64,000 nucleotides of DNA from Streptosporangium sp040640155 (GCF_040640155.1 NZ_JBFABE010000001.1:1-64000); one strand, 5' to 3'; numbered from the stretch's first letter, positions 53,709 to 64,000 are shown. Program-made: numbers and translations. Notes: generated by a model not told the origin, from the sequence alone.

Positions 53709-55988
53709 GTGAGCACGGTCCGCGCCTCGGTGAGGTGGATCCGCGCCGACCTGCGGGCCCGCCGGGGACAGACGCTGCTGACGGTGCTCGCCGTGGCCGG
53801 GATCGTCACGGCGCTGATCACCTCCGCGACCCTCCTGGAGGACGGCACCAACCCCTGGCGGGCGCTGTTCGCCGAGTCCAGGGGCGCGCACGTGTGGATC
53901 CACACCGGGGAGGCCCCCGACCGGGTCGCGCTGTCCAGGCTCCCGGGCGTGGTCGGCGTCGCCGGCCCCTACCGGTCGGCGCCGGTCACGCTCACCCTGA
54001 ACGGCAAGAAGTCCCCGGTGGCCCTGCGGGAGACGCCCGAGACGCCCCCGGGGATCGCCGTCCCGCTGATCCGCGACGGGCGGGCGCTCCGTACCGGCGA
54101 CGCCGACGGCGTGATCGTCGAGCGGTCCTTCGCCAGGGCGCTCGGCCTGCGGGTCGGCGGGCCCTTCCCGGTGACCGCGCTCAACGGCGCCACCCACCCT
54201 CTCGTCGTGGTCGGCCTGGCCGACAGCGCCGAGCAGGGTTTCTACCCCGAGTGGACACCCGGCCTGGCCTGGACGCTCCCGTCGGTGCTGGCCAGGGTCG
54301 AGCCCGCGCTGGGCCGCAGCGAGTCCGTCACCGGGCTGCGCCTGGCCGACGGCGAGGCCACCCTGCCCGCCGTGCACGGCGCCGTCACCCTGCTGGACGG
54401 TCAGATCCAGCGGATGTCCACCTGGCGCGAGGTCCGCGCCTCGATGGAACTGGACAACCGGCTGCTCGGCCTGCTGCTGGCGCTGTTCGGCGTCACCGGG
54501 CTGGTCGCCGCGGCCCTCGCCATCGCCAACGCGGTGGGCGGCCGGGTGCTCACCCAGACCCGCGACATCGCCACCCTGAAGTCCCTCGGCTACACCCGGG
54601 GCCAGGTGTTCGGCGTCCTGATGGCCGAGCACGGCGCGCTCGGGCTGATCGGCATCGCCGTCGGGCTCGGCTGCGGCCAGGTCGCCGCCTCGTTCGTGCT
54701 GGACGGCGTGCCGCTCTCGCCGCTCTCACCGGTCCCGCTGCTGGCCATCGCCGGGGGGACGGCCGCGGTGGTCACGGTGGCCGTCGCGCTGCCGGCCTGG
54801 CGCGGCGGCCGGACCCCGCCGGTCCCCGCGGCCCCCGCGGCACCGCCCAGGGGCCACCTGTCGCGGCTGGCGCGGCTGGCGCTCCTGGCGCGGCTCCCTC
54901 CCGCCCTAGTCCTGGGCAGCCGCGACGCCTTCACCCGCCGCCTGCCGGCCTTCCTGAGCATCTTCGGCGTCGCGATCCCGATGATGATGATCACCATCGC
55001 GCTCGGCTGCTGGAGCACCCTGGACGACTTCCTGCGCCACCCCGAGCGGGTCGGCCAGGCGGCCGCGCTCGTGGTGCGCCCCGCCAAGCTCCCGGCCGAC
55101 GAGGCCGCCCGGATCGCCAGGGCCGACCCCGACGTGCTGGTCGCCCATCCGGGCGCCGAGGTGCCCGCGCTGGAGCCGGAACAGACCAGGAGCGTGCTGG
55201 CGCGCGCCACGGGCACCTCCGCCGAGCCGTACCCCTTCTCGGTCGTGGAGGGCCGGATGTTCGCCGCGCGGGGGGAGGCCGTCGCCGGGCAGGGGCTGCT
55301 GGACCTGCTGGACGTGAGCATCGGGGACCGGGTCAGGCTGACCGTCGGCGGCACCCCGCTGATCGTGCACCTGGTGGGCCGGGTCGTGGAGCCCGACCAC
55401 GACGGCGAGGTGCTCTCGCTGGGGATCGACAGCCTCCCGGCCAAGGACGCGGTGCCGCCGCAGTTCTACAGCCTGGTGCTCAGGCCGGGGGCCGACCCGG
55501 CCGCCGTCCGGGCGCGGCTGCTGGCAGCCTCGGGCGAGGCGCTGGAGGTGCAGCGGGTGGTCAACCCGGCCGAGCGGCTCGCCGTCATCCGCGTGGTGAT
55601 CGTGGCGCTGATCGGGGTGCTCGCCCTGCTGGGCCTGGCCAACCTGCTCACCGCCGGCGCCCTGGGCCTGCGCGACCACGCCTTCGACCTGGCGGTGCTC
55701 AAGGCCATGGGTCTCACGCCCCGCCAGGTGGCCGCGACCCTGGTCACCGGGACCGGCCTGCTGATCGTGCTGGGCGTGGTCGCGGGCATCGCGGCCGGGG
55801 CCTCGGTGGTCGGCGGGCTGATCGACCTGCAGGGCCACACCAGCGGGGTCGGGGCGGGCATCGGCCGTACGCCCTCGGCGCTGACGCTCACCGTCGCGGC
55901 GCTCGTCGCGGTCGGCGCCTCCCTGCTGGTGACGCTGATCCCGGCGGGCCGCGCGGCCCGCGCGCAGGTCCCGGTCACCGCCCGGTAG
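53709..55988 (+). CDS. FtsX-like ABC permease
   Basis: The 759-residue membrane protein has an N-terminal anchor (TLLTVLAVAGIVTALITSA). A large extracytoplasmic domain follows (about 45-250), then three helices (about 250-370), a second extracytoplasmic domain, and three C-terminal FtsX helices ending in LVTLIPAGRAARAQVPV. The duplicated MacB-like plan fits mechanotransmission-type transporters that extract lipids, peptides or drugs from the membrane rather than move solutes across it. A hairpin follows the stop and also serves convergent treS. Confidence 0.92.
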   Translation: MSTVRASVRWIRADLRARRGQTLLTVLAVAGIVTALITSATLLEDGTNPWRALFAESRGAHVWIHTGEAPDRVALSRLPGVVGVAGPYRSAPVTLTLNGKKSPVALRETPETPPGIAVPLIRDGRALRTGDADGVIVERSFARALGLRVGGPFPVTALNGATHPLVVVGLADSAEQGFYPEWTPGLAWTLPSVLARVEPALGRSESVTGLRLADGEATLPAVHGAVTLLDGQIQRMSTWREVRASMELDNRLLGLLLALFGVTGLVAAALAIANAVGGRVLTQTRDIATLKSLGYTRGQVFGVLMAEHGALGLIGIAVGLGCGQVAASFVLDGVPLSPLSPVPLLAIAGGTAAVVTVAVALPAWRGGRTPPVPAAPAAPPRGHLSRLARLALLARLPPALVLGSRDAFTRRLPAFLSIFGVAIPMMMITIALGCWSTLDDFLRHPERVGQAAALVVRPAKLPADEAARIARADPDVLVAHPGAEVPALEPEQTRSVLARATGTSAEPYPFSVVEGRMFAARGEAVAGQGLLDLLDVSIGDRVRLTVGGTPLIVHLVGRVVEPDHDGEVLSLGIDSLPAKDAVPPQFYSLVLRPGADPAAVRARLLAASGEALEVQRVVNPAERLAVIRVVIVALIGVLALLGLANLLTAGALGLRDHAFDLAVLKAMGLTPRQVAATLVTGTGLLIVLGVVAGIAAGASVVGGLIDLQGHTSGVGAGIGRTPSALTLTVAALVAVGASLLVTLIPAGRAARAQVPVTAR

Positions 55989-56019
55989 ACCTGGCCGGCC
56001 CCCGACGGCCCCCGGGCGG

Positions 56020-56055
56020 GCGAAAGGGCACGGGGGTCGCCCCGGGCCCTTTCGC
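56020..56055. terminator. Bidirectional terminator between FtsX permease and treS
   Basis: GCGAAAGGGC and GCCCTTTCGC are perfect 10-bp arms enclosing a second GC-rich stem. The element lies 31 bp after the permease stop and seven bases after the end of treS. Confidence 0.8.
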
Positions 56056-56062
56056 GCACCGC

Positions 56063-57772
<1,710 letters not shown>

Positions 57773-58307
57773 GGTGATGGAGGCAGGACGAAGTCACCGG
57801 ATGCTCCGGCTGATGATGTTTGGTGACCGCGCCGGCGGGAGCCGTCATCCCCATGGGCTCCGTGCCCTTGGACAGACCGAATTTGTGATTCTGGTCCATC
57901 CGTTCTGGCGCTTTCTGGGCCGAACACTACCAGCCGACCGAACCGTCGGAAGCCCTCTTGGCGAGGTGGATCGGCCCTTTCCCAGGTAATCCTCCCGGAG
58001 GTCGCGCCGGGGCCGCGTAATCGCCGCGTCATCCGTTGTTTTCCCACGGGAAACACGGCGCGCTCAACGGACTCGGGGAACAGCGAGGACACCGGGAACA
58101 CCGGGAACACCGGGAACAGGCGGGACTTCGGGCACGCCGGGAACGCCGGGAACGCCGGGAACACAGAGAACGCCGGGAACACAGAGAACACCGGTCCGGT
58201 CTCGTACCCGGGGCGGGCGCCGTCGCGAGGCCCGGACCAGGGAAGCGTTCGGGTCGCCCGCGCGGGGCCCGGCCCGGGGAGGGGGGCCGCCCGCGCGGGC
58301 GGGGGGC
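57773..58307. other. 535-bp intergenic region with 9-bp repeats
   Basis: Between the treS start and the end of the asparagine-synthase-like gene (both leftward) there is no convincing gene. The left half should hold the treS promoter; the right half contains the GGGAACRCC array and a very GC-rich end that may terminate the upstream gene. Confidence 0.6.
58088..58193. repeat. 9-bp tandem repeat array
   Basis: About ten imperfect copies of GGGAACACC or GGGAACGCC occur in non-coding DNA. The unit is nearly the same as in the SARP gene at 28541-28594. Confidence 0.8.
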
Positions 58308-59966
58308 TCAGGCCCAGGGAGGGGTGAGGTCGCCCATGTGGTCGCGGTGGTCGCCGATCCAGGCGCCGAACAGCACCAGGCTCCGCACCCAGAAGCGGTC
58401 GTTCCAGCCGTGGAACCGGGCCAGCGCGTCCGGGCCGTCGGCGATCACGGAGAGCAGGTGCTCCGACAGCAGCGAGGGCACGGTCTCGGCGACCAGGCCG
58501 AGCATCCGGTGGCCGTACTCCCTGGCCGGGGCGGCGGCCGAGCGGAGCGGGACCCGCTGGAGCGGCTGCTTGACCACGTTGGTGGAGGGCAGCGCGGCCA
58601 CCCGCGGGTCGGCCGCGTGCAGCAGCTCGCGGTAGAAGCGCCCGGCGGCCTTGCGGTGCACGCCGACCGAGAGCGCGGCGTCGAAGAACTCCGGGTGCAG
58701 GAACGGCGCCGCGAACGACGCCTCGGGGCCGACCAGGTTGACCGGGGAGCGGGCGATGCCCCGCGCGGTCCGGGTGTGCAGGACCGACAGCGGCAGCTCG
58801 GCCCGGTGGCCGTTGAGCATGGCGGTCGACTCCGTGAAGGCCCGGCCGACCGTGTCGGTGATCCAGGCCTCTGCCCGCTCCGACAGGAACGGCGTCGAGG
58901 CCGGTCCCAGCGCCAGCGAGCCGAGCAGCGCGGCCTTGCGCCCGGCCTGCGTGGTCGCCTCCAGCGCGGCCCCGCTGACCATGAAGTTCTTCAGCAGCGG
59001 CCCGCCGGCCAGCCCGTCGACGAGGGTCCGGCCCGAGCGGTGCACCTCGCGGGCGAACGGGGTGTACCAGGCGTGGTGGGGGGTGAGGAACTCCAGTCGC
59101 CGTGCCGCGGCCAGCGCGTCGTCGGGGTAGGCGGCGGCGTCCTGGGGGATCACCCGGTGGCGCACGCCCAGCTCGCGGGTGATCGCCCTGGCGAAGACGA
59201 TGTCGGTGTCGGTGCCGTCGTCGGGGCTGGTCGTCCACGACTCCACGTCGGCCCCGCGCGCCACCGCGACCGAGCAGAGCAGCCGCGAGTCGTAGCCGCC
59301 GCTGACCGGCACCAGCAGCGGGCGCCCGTCGAACTCCTTGTAGGCCTCGTGCAGGACGTCCAGGATCTCCCCGGCCGTCCGCCCGGCCTCGTAGGGCTCC
59401 TCGCGCAGCCAGCGGGGCAGCATCCGCTCGGCCGAGATCCGGCCGCTCGCCCGGTCCCAGACCAGCGCGCTGGACCCGGCCAGCCGCCTCACCCCGGCGT
59501 AGGGGGTGTCGTCGCGCAGCGGGAAGGTCAGGTGGATGATCGAGGCCCAGGCCTCCCAGTTCACCCCGTGCGGGCCGCGCGCGACGGCGAGCAGCGGCTC
59601 CAGCAACGAGGAGAAGTAGACCGCCCCGTCACGCTCCAGGTGGTAGACGTCCACCAGCCCCAGACCGCCGGCGTGCAGGACGACCCGCTCGCCGTCGTCG
59701 ATCAGGCCGGGCGTCTCGTAGGTCTCCGCCACGGTGATCCACTGAGCCGCGCCCTCGGGAGCGCGCTCGCCCCAGGCGAAGGCCCAGGTGCGCTCGTCCC
59801 GCCGGTAGGGCGGCAGCGGCGAGGAGCTGAACAGGGCCGCCCCGGGGTCCTGGACGGCGGGTCTGACCCGCGGCCCGGCCCCGCGCAGCGCCTCCAGGAC
59901 GGCCTCGTCGAGGTGTCCGATGCCGCCGCAGACGTACGGCCTCACATTGAACGTCGGCCACTGCAC
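58308..59966 (-). CDS. Asparagine-synthase-like protein with displaced or degenerate glutaminase part
   Basis: The 552-residue protein has a C-terminal asparagine synthase domain with the ATP-pyrophosphatase loop LLVPVSGGYDSRLL (Ser222-Ser227). The N-terminal half resembles a class-II amidotransferase domain. It starts MQWPTFNVRPYVCGGIG, so the only candidate catalytic Cys is at about residue 12 rather than residue 2. Real glutaminases need Cys at the processed N-terminus, so ammonia release is doubtful. GTG 59966 is supported by GAGGAG eight bases upstream. Such proteins also act as amide-forming or adenylating enzymes in glycan and peptide pathways. It is divergent from a glycosyltransferase gene. 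Confidence 0.85.
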   Translation of the reverse strand: MQWPTFNVRPYVCGGIGHLDEAVLEALRGAGPRVRPAVQDPGAALFSSSPLPPYRRDERTWAFAWGERAPEGAAQWITVAETYETPGLIDDGERVVLHAGGLGLVDVYHLERDGAVYFSSLLEPLLAVARGPHGVNWEAWASIIHLTFPLRDDTPYAGVRRLAGSSALVWDRASGRISAERMLPRWLREEPYEAGRTAGEILDVLHEAYKEFDGRPLLVPVSGGYDSRLLCSVAVARGADVESWTTSPDDGTDTDIVFARAITRELGVRHRVIPQDAAAYPDDALAAARRLEFLTPHHAWYTPFAREVHRSGRTLVDGLAGGPLLKNFMVSGAALEATTQAGRKAALLGSLALGPASTPFLSERAEAWITDTVGRAFTESTAMLNGHRAELPLSVLHTRTARGIARSPVNLVGPEASFAAPFLHPEFFDAALSVGVHRKAAGRFYRELLHAADPRVAALPSTNVVKQPLQRVPLRSAAAPAREYGHRMLGLVAETVPSLLSEHLLSVIADGPDALARFHGWNDRFWVRSLVLFGAWIGDHRDHMGDLTPPWA

Positions 59967-60037
59967 CGTGCTGACTCCTCTATGTCGCGATTGAGCAAAG
60001 GGTATCCTTTCGGCCGGCTGAGAAAACGGAGGACGGC

Positions 60038-61945
60038 GTGGCGGGCGACCAACTCGAAAGCACACGACAGGCGTTACGCGAGGCGGTGGCCCACGCGGAA
60101 CGGGCCTCCGAGCTGGCCCGGCTGCTGGACGCGGCGCAGGCCAGGGTCGCCGAGGCGGAGCGTGCGGCCGAGGAGCTGCGTGCGCTGCGGGAGCGGCTGA
60201 GCGAGACCGAGGAGCGCCTGGAGGCCGCGAACGCGGCCGAGGAGAAACTCCGCAAGGACCTGGCCGAGCAGCGCTACCAGGCCGAGGTGGCCAAGTGGAA
60301 GCTGTCGTCGGTGCAGGTGGCCCGCTGGTCCAGGCTCGGCGACGCCATCAAGACCGGCAAGAGCAACCCGGTACGGCTGGCCAGGGGTCTGCGCGGCGCG
60401 GCCAAGCCCGCCAAGCGCCCGACCGCCCCCAAGCGCCAGCCCGTCCCCCGCAAGACCGCCGCCAAGCCCGCCGCCCCCGGCGCGTCCTTCCAGGCCACCA
60501 GCTCCGTCAGGACCGTCGGCGGCAGGTCGGTGAAGCTCAAGCCGTTCCGCGTCCCGACCGGGCCGAACAACCGCCCGCACCTGACCGCCGCCGTGGTCGC
60601 CGAACCGCACGGCGAGGCGCTGCTGCGCTACGAGTGGCGCCAGACCACCGGTTTCACGCCCCGCGACTTCGCCCGGGTGCTGGCCGCCGAGGTGCCGCAC
60701 CTGCTGCTGGTGGAGTCGGTGACCGAGGGGCCGTGGGCCGAGGAACTGCGCCGGCCGGGACAGGGGCTGCGAGGCCTGCTGTCCTGGTGCGCGCAGCGGG
60801 GCATCCGCACGGTCTTCTGGCACACCGGCGGCTCGGTCGGCGACCTCGCCGGCGCGGCCGGGCTGTTCGAGCACGTGGTGACCGCGCTGCCGGCGTCGGT
60901 GAAGGCGTGGGGCGCCGCGCTGGCGGCCCGGGAGCCCGAGCCCGGCCGCCGGGCGCCCTCGCTGGGCATCCTGCCGTTCGCGGTCCAGCCGCGGGTGCAC
61001 AACCCGCTGCCGCTGGCCGGGGACCGGTTCGAGCGCGTGCTGTCGCTGGAGGAGCTGCTCCCCGGGCACCTGTCCTACCCCGACGTGCTCACCTCCTACC
61101 GCTGGCCGGTCGCGGTGGACTGCCCGCCGGGCACGGAGCAGTGGCGGATGGCCGAGCTGGCCGCCTGCGGGACCCCGATCGGCACCGAGCCCGACCCGGC
61201 CCGGGCGCACCTGGCGCTGCGCCAGGCCTACGCCTCGGGCACGATGACCGAGAAGGTCGACGACCTGCTGGACGCCATCGGGCTGCCCAGCGGCCGGGCC
61301 ACCCTGAACATCTCGGTGATCATGATCGACCGGGGGGACCTCGACCACACCCTGGCCCAGGTCGCGCCGCAGAGGGGCGTCGTCCAGCTCGTGCTGCTCT
61401 CGGACGCCCCCGACGCCCCCGGCCGGGCCCGCGAGGCCATGCCGGACGGGGTGGAGGTCACGGTCCGCCGTACCGACCCCGGCCTGACCGTCGGCGGCAT
61501 GCTCGACCGCGCGCTGGACCTGTGCCAGGGCGACCTGGTGGCGGTCATGGACGCCCGCGACCGGTACGGCGAGCACTACCTGGCCGACCTGAGCAGGGCC
61601 TTCCTGTTCACCACCGCCGACATCGTCGGCAAGGCGGCCTACTACGCCCACCTGCGCGACGTCGCGGCCACCGTGCTGCGCCAGCCCTCGGCCGAGTACT
61701 CCTACCTGCCCGACGTGGCCGGGGCGACCCTGCTGGCCCGCCGCACGGTGCTGCGCGGCATCGGGTTCCCCGACGTCTCCGACGGCTGGGCCGAGGTGCT
61801 GATGCGCCAGTGCCGCGCGGACGGGGTCAAGGTGTTCTCCGCCGACCGCTTCGGCTACGTCTGCCTGCGCGACCGTGACCGCTGGCTGCTGGGCTCGGCC
61901 CAGCTCGTCGACTACGGCCCGGCCGAGCCGCACGCCCTCGTCTGA
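60038..61945 (+). CDS. Coiled-coil protein with C-terminal GT-A glycosyltransferase-like domain
   Basis: The 635-residue protein starts with about 95 residues of heptad-rich coiled coil (ELARLLDAAQARVAEAERAA). A Lys/Pro/Ala-rich linker follows (about 115-150), then a central alpha/beta region (about 190-410). The C-terminal domain has GT-A character: LNISVIMIDRGDLDHTL, LCQGDLVAVMDARDRYGEHY, where DARD may replace the usual DxD, and VAGATLLARRTVL. GTG 60038 follows GGAGG by five bases. Similar fusions occur in actinomycete surface-glycan loci. Sugar and acceptor are unknown. Confidence 0.78.
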   Translation: MAGDQLESTRQALREAVAHAERASELARLLDAAQARVAEAERAAEELRALRERLSETEERLEAANAAEEKLRKDLAEQRYQAEVAKWKLSSVQVARWSRLGDAIKTGKSNPVRLARGLRGAAKPAKRPTAPKRQPVPRKTAAKPAAPGASFQATSSVRTVGGRSVKLKPFRVPTGPNNRPHLTAAVVAEPHGEALLRYEWRQTTGFTPRDFARVLAAEVPHLLLVESVTEGPWAEELRRPGQGLRGLLSWCAQRGIRTVFWHTGGSVGDLAGAAGLFEHVVTALPASVKAWGAALAAREPEPGRRAPSLGILPFAVQPRVHNPLPLAGDRFERVLSLEELLPGHLSYPDVLTSYRWPVAVDCPPGTEQWRMAELAACGTPIGTEPDPARAHLALRQAYASGTMTEKVDDLLDAIGLPSGRATLNISVIMIDRGDLDHTLAQVAPQRGVVQLVLLSDAPDAPGRAREAMPDGVEVTVRRTDPGLTVGGMLDRALDLCQGDLVAVMDARDRYGEHYLADLSRAFLFTTADIVGKAAYYAHLRDVAATVLRQPSAEYSYLPDVAGATLLARRTVLRGIGFPDVSDGWAEVLMRQCRADGVKVFSADRFGYVCLRDRDRWLLGSAQLVDYGPAEPHALV

Positions 61946-61994
61946 GGGCCCCGGCCCGTCCGGGCGCCCGTCCGGGCCGGTGGGGGGCCGGGGC

Positions 61995-62000
61995 TAGGCT
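61995..62000 (+). promoter_or_regulatory. -10 box of nrtL (probable leaderless)
   Basis: TAGGCT is followed by six bases and then the ATG at 62007; no ribosome-binding sequence is present. Confidence 0.6.
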
Positions 62001-62006
62001 GCCGGG

Positions 62007-62672
62007 ATGACGCCCGCCCGGCTCGACGAGCTTCTCGGCATGCCTCCGATCCCCCGGGGCACGTGGGCCCGCGAGGCCGTCTACCTGTCCCCGGCCGCCG
62101 CGCGCGGGGGGCGGGACCCGGAGGCGACGGCCGGGCGGCTGCGCGCGCTGCCCGGGATCGAGGACGTCCGGGTGCGCCCGGGAGGCTTCCTGGAGATCGT
62201 GGTGGCCGTGCCGGGCGAGCTCGTCACCGAGATCGCCCCCGCCGCCGTCCCCGGCACCCCTGTCACCGGCGTCCCCCCGTGGGAGGACCTGCCCGGGACG
62301 TGGGCCAACCCCGGATTCGTGGTCCGGTACGCCCACGTCCGGGCGGTCGCCGTGCAGCGCTGGGCGGCGGAGCTGGGCGTGGGCGGGCGCTTCCGGCCGG
62401 AACTGCTCGACGGACGCCTGGACCGGGCCGTGCTCAGGGTGCTGGCCGAGGCGTACGGCAGGCGGACGAGCCGGGACCCCGGGTGGGCCGCCTACGCCGG
62501 CCGGCTGGCCCTGGCCTACCACGACGCGTTCGAGGGCGCCGGGGCGCTCCCGGTGGGCGACGAGGAGCCCTCGCCCCTGCACGCCGCCCGCGTGCGGCTG
62601 GCCCGGGCGGTCCGGGACGTGCTGGCCGAGGCGCTCGCGGCCGTTGGCGGGACGGCCCCCGACAGGATGTAA
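62007..62672 (+). CDS. nrtL: ArgS-related anticodon-binding protein NrtL
   Basis: The 221-residue protein corresponds to the C-terminal DALR anticodon-binding helical domain of arginyl-tRNA synthetase without the catalytic core (VVRYAHVRAVAVQRWAAELG, AAYAGRLALAYHDAFEGAGA, LHAARVRLARAVRDVLAEAL). This ArgS-derived family (NrtL) is recurrent next to lysA in actinomycetes, and lysA follows here after one gene. It has lost aminoacylation motifs such as HIGH and KMSKS, so a tRNA-binding or regulatory role is possible. The ATG lies six bases after a TAGGCT box. Confidence 0.85.
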   Translation: MTPARLDELLGMPPIPRGTWAREAVYLSPAAARGGRDPEATAGRLRALPGIEDVRVRPGGFLEIVVAVPGELVTEIAPAAVPGTPVTGVPPWEDLPGTWANPGFVVRYAHVRAVAVQRWAAELGVGGRFRPELLDGRLDRAVLRVLAEAYGRRTSRDPGWAAYAGRLALAYHDAFEGAGALPVGDEEPSPLHAARVRLARAVRDVLAEALAAVGGTAPDRM

Positions 62673-62710
62673 TGAATCTCCGGAAAAATGAAGAAGGCGG
62701 AAGGGGTGCG

Positions 62711-63622
62711 ATGGGCGGCTCCGGGGACCGGGAGGCCTACCGGCCGCGTCCCGGCGGGACGGCGGGGCCCGCGCCCGCGGGGGAGGGCCGGTACCCGGAC
62801 CGGCATCCGTACCCGAATCCGTACCCGGACCGGCACGCGCGTCCGGTCCGGCGGACGGTCCGCAGGACGCTGCCGGTCCTGCTCGCCTTCGCCGTCGTCC
62901 TCGGCGGGCTCGCGTACTTCGGCGACGACCTGCGCGAACTCCTCGGCACCGCGCCCGGCTCGCCCCGCTCACGGGCGGCGACGCACGGCCTGCACGAGCG
63001 GGCCGAGCCGATCGACGCCCGCTGCGCCGGGCTCCCGAAGGACCTGGACGCCGACGCCGAGGCGTCCCTCACGGCCTTCGGCCGCTGCCTGGACCGGATG
63101 TGGACATCCACCCTGGATCGGGCCGGGACGGAGTACGCGCCACCCGAGCAGGTGCGGCTGGTCACCTCCCCCTCGCGGGCCGCGTGCGGGACCGGCGAGC
63201 ACGACTGGGCCGGGATCTACTGCTCGGACTCCCGGGTCGTCAACGTGCTGGTCGAGGACGGCGCCGTCTTCCCGATGATGTTCACGCTGGCCCACGAGTA
63301 CGCCCACCACGTCCAGGAGGTCACCGGGCTGGCCGACCGGCGTGGTTCCGAGACGTTCGACGAGGCGTGGTCGCGACGCCTGGAGCTCCAGGCGGACTGC
63401 CTGGCCGCGGCGACGCTGCGGACGGTGGCCCCGCGACGGCTGGAGCGCCTGCGCGCCCTGGCCGGGAGCCGGGACGCCGACGCCGACGACGACGTACGGG
63501 CCGATCACCGGCGCTCGCACGGCTCGGGCGCCAGCGGGGCCGAGTGGATGCGGCGCGGTCAGGAGGAGGGCAGCGTGGCCGCCTGCAACACCTGGGGCGC
63601 CCCGGCCGGTCAGGTCTCCTGA
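62711..63622 (+). CDS. Membrane-anchored neutral zinc metallopeptidase
   Basis: The 303-residue protein has a basic Pro/Tyr/Arg-rich N-terminus, one membrane helix (about 53-70, LPVLLAFAVVLGGLAYF) and an extracytoplasmic peptidase domain. HEYAHH at 195-200 provides two zinc His and the catalytic Glu; the downstream ELQADC supplies the third ligand, as in the neutral zinc metallopeptidase family (PF04228-like). Conserved Cys pairs (CAGL, CLDRM, CGTG, CSD) may form disulfides. ATG 62711 follows GGAAGGGG. It is 38 bp after nrtL and 183 bp before lysA. Confidence 0.88.
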   Translation: MGGSGDREAYRPRPGGTAGPAPAGEGRYPDRHPYPNPYPDRHARPVRRTVRRTLPVLLAFAVVLGGLAYFGDDLRELLGTAPGSPRSRAATHGLHERAEPIDARCAGLPKDLDADAEASLTAFGRCLDRMWTSTLDRAGTEYAPPEQVRLVTSPSRAACGTGEHDWAGIYCSDSRVVNVLVEDGAVFPMMFTLAHEYAHHVQEVTGLADRRGSETFDEAWSRRLELQADCLAAATLRTVAPRRLERLRALAGSRDADADDDVRADHRRSHGSGASGAEWMRRGQEEGSVAACNTWGAPAGQVS

Positions 63623-63792
63623 GGTCTTCGGGCGCTCCGCCCGGCGGCGGTTCCGGTGCCCGGCGGCGGATCACGACCCCGTACCGCGAAAATATGTCGT
63701 GAAATGGGTAAATAACGTAAAAAGTTCGCGTGCCGGTGGGTGATCCCGTCTCGATGGGTGGGCAATCGTCTCAGAGGGATCACCGCGTCCGA

Positions 63793-63798
63793 TAGCCT
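63793..63798 (+). promoter_or_regulatory. -10 box of lysA (probable leaderless)
   Basis: TAGCCT, a seven-base spacer, then the GTG at 63806; no ribosome-binding sequence is visible. Confidence 0.5.
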
Positions 63799-63805
63799 CG
63801 TTCGG

Positions 63806-64000
63806 GTGAGTCGATTCGCCCATCCCGCCGGTGACCGGCATGCCGAAGTGCTGCCCGAGGAGCGCCCTCCGCACGCACCCGCCGATCTGAACACGCTCGA
63901 CCCCGCCATCTGGCCGCGAACGTCGGGCCGCGCCGACGGCGCGATCACGATCGGCGGCGTGGACGTGAGAGACCTGGTCGCCGAGCACGGCAGCCCGCTC
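63806..64000 (+). CDS. lysA: Diaminopimelate decarboxylase, 5' end (partial)
   Basis: The first 65 codons of a gene running off the window are present. The start MSRFAHPAGDRHAEVLPEER and the segment ADLNTLDPAIWPRTSGRADG, then ITIGGVDVRDLVAEHG, match the N-terminus of actinobacterial LysA. LysA is a PLP enzyme that makes lysine from meso-diaminopimelate. The catalytic lysine lies beyond the window. The gene context (nrtL upstream) fits. The GTG start is placed from the family N-terminus. Confidence 0.9.
   Translation, partial: MSRFAHPAGDRHAEVLPEERPPHAPADLNTLDPAIWPRTSGRADGAITIGGVDVRDLVAEHGSPL

Noticed and set aside
58088..58193. CRISPR or minisatellite gene
   Set aside because: Units are only nine bases and lack spacers; simple tandem repeat.

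Overview
The window is very GC-rich double-stranded DNA with GC-biased third codon positions, frequent GTG/TTG starts, strong GGAGG-type ribosome sites alongside apparently leaderless genes, and 4-bp ATGA/GTGA gene overlaps. Together with DUF397/XRE pairs, a SARP-ATPase regulator, F420-type enzymes, TreX-TreY-TreZ, and an NrtL-LysA neighbourhood, this points to a filamentous actinomycete, most likely a member of the Streptosporangiaceae or a close relative. The family assignment is inference from gene content, not a computed placement. No rRNA, tRNA, insertion sequence, integrase or CRISPR array was seen.

Layout, left to right. 0-2 kb: the tail of an unidentified gene, then a coupled SRPBCC protein and MFS transporter. 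2.1-2.9 kb: a deazaflavin-type nitroreductase fused to a hemerythrin domain. 3.5-11.4 kb: a leftward three-gene operon of an NfeD/YqiJ-like protein, a flotillin (YqiK-like) and a 1722-residue DUF3686 AAA ATPase. 11.5-14.3 kb: an AlgJ-like SGNH protein and an AlgI-like MBOAT acyltransferase (envelope glycan O-acetylation). These are divergent from a two-component system (14.5-16.3 kb). 16.3-17.3 kb: a 30-residue membrane peptide and a PP2C phosphatase. 17.6-21.7 kb: release factor 3, a Gfo/Idh/MocA oxidoreductase, and an SDR divergent from a MarR regulator across a 15-bp perfect inverted repeat.

22-27 kb is an accessory patch with more A+T. It holds two XRE-DUF5753 regulators, three DUF397 small proteins, mscL with an extra four-cysteine tail, a CxxC protein, and a two-helix membrane protein of the type seen beside transfer genes of actinomycete integrative elements. 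27.3-37.3 kb: a SARP/AAA/TPR regulator, then the trehalose-from-glycogen operon glgX-treY-treZ with a possible 19-codon leader ORF and a clear terminator.

37.6-39.3 kb: a collagen-like Gly-X-Y protein. 39.5-47 kb is dense in DNA repair: an AlkD-like HEAT protein, a hydrolase, then a likely light-responsive cluster (YbgA/DUF523, ECF sigma factor, MerR-B12 regulator, divergent photolyase), an acidic small protein, and uracil-DNA glycosylase. 47-52.3 kb: a sugar ABC importer operon with two different binding proteins and a permease carrying an extracytoplasmic CnaB-like insertion. 52.4-56 kb: a PadR regulator coupled to an ABC ATPase and FtsX permease. 56-57.8 kb: treS. 58.3-62 kb: an asparagine-synthase-like protein divergent from a coiled-coil glycosyltransferase. 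62-64 kb: nrtL, a zinc metallopeptidase, and the 5' end of lysA.

Recurring themes are trehalose/glucan metabolism (glgX-treY-treZ, treS, sugar importer), DNA repair (AlkD-like, photolyase, Ung), and envelope or membrane organisation (flotillin operon, MBOAT/AlgJ, glycosyltransferase). Short 9-bp iterated repeats encoding Gly-X-Y-like linkers also appear in several unrelated genes.
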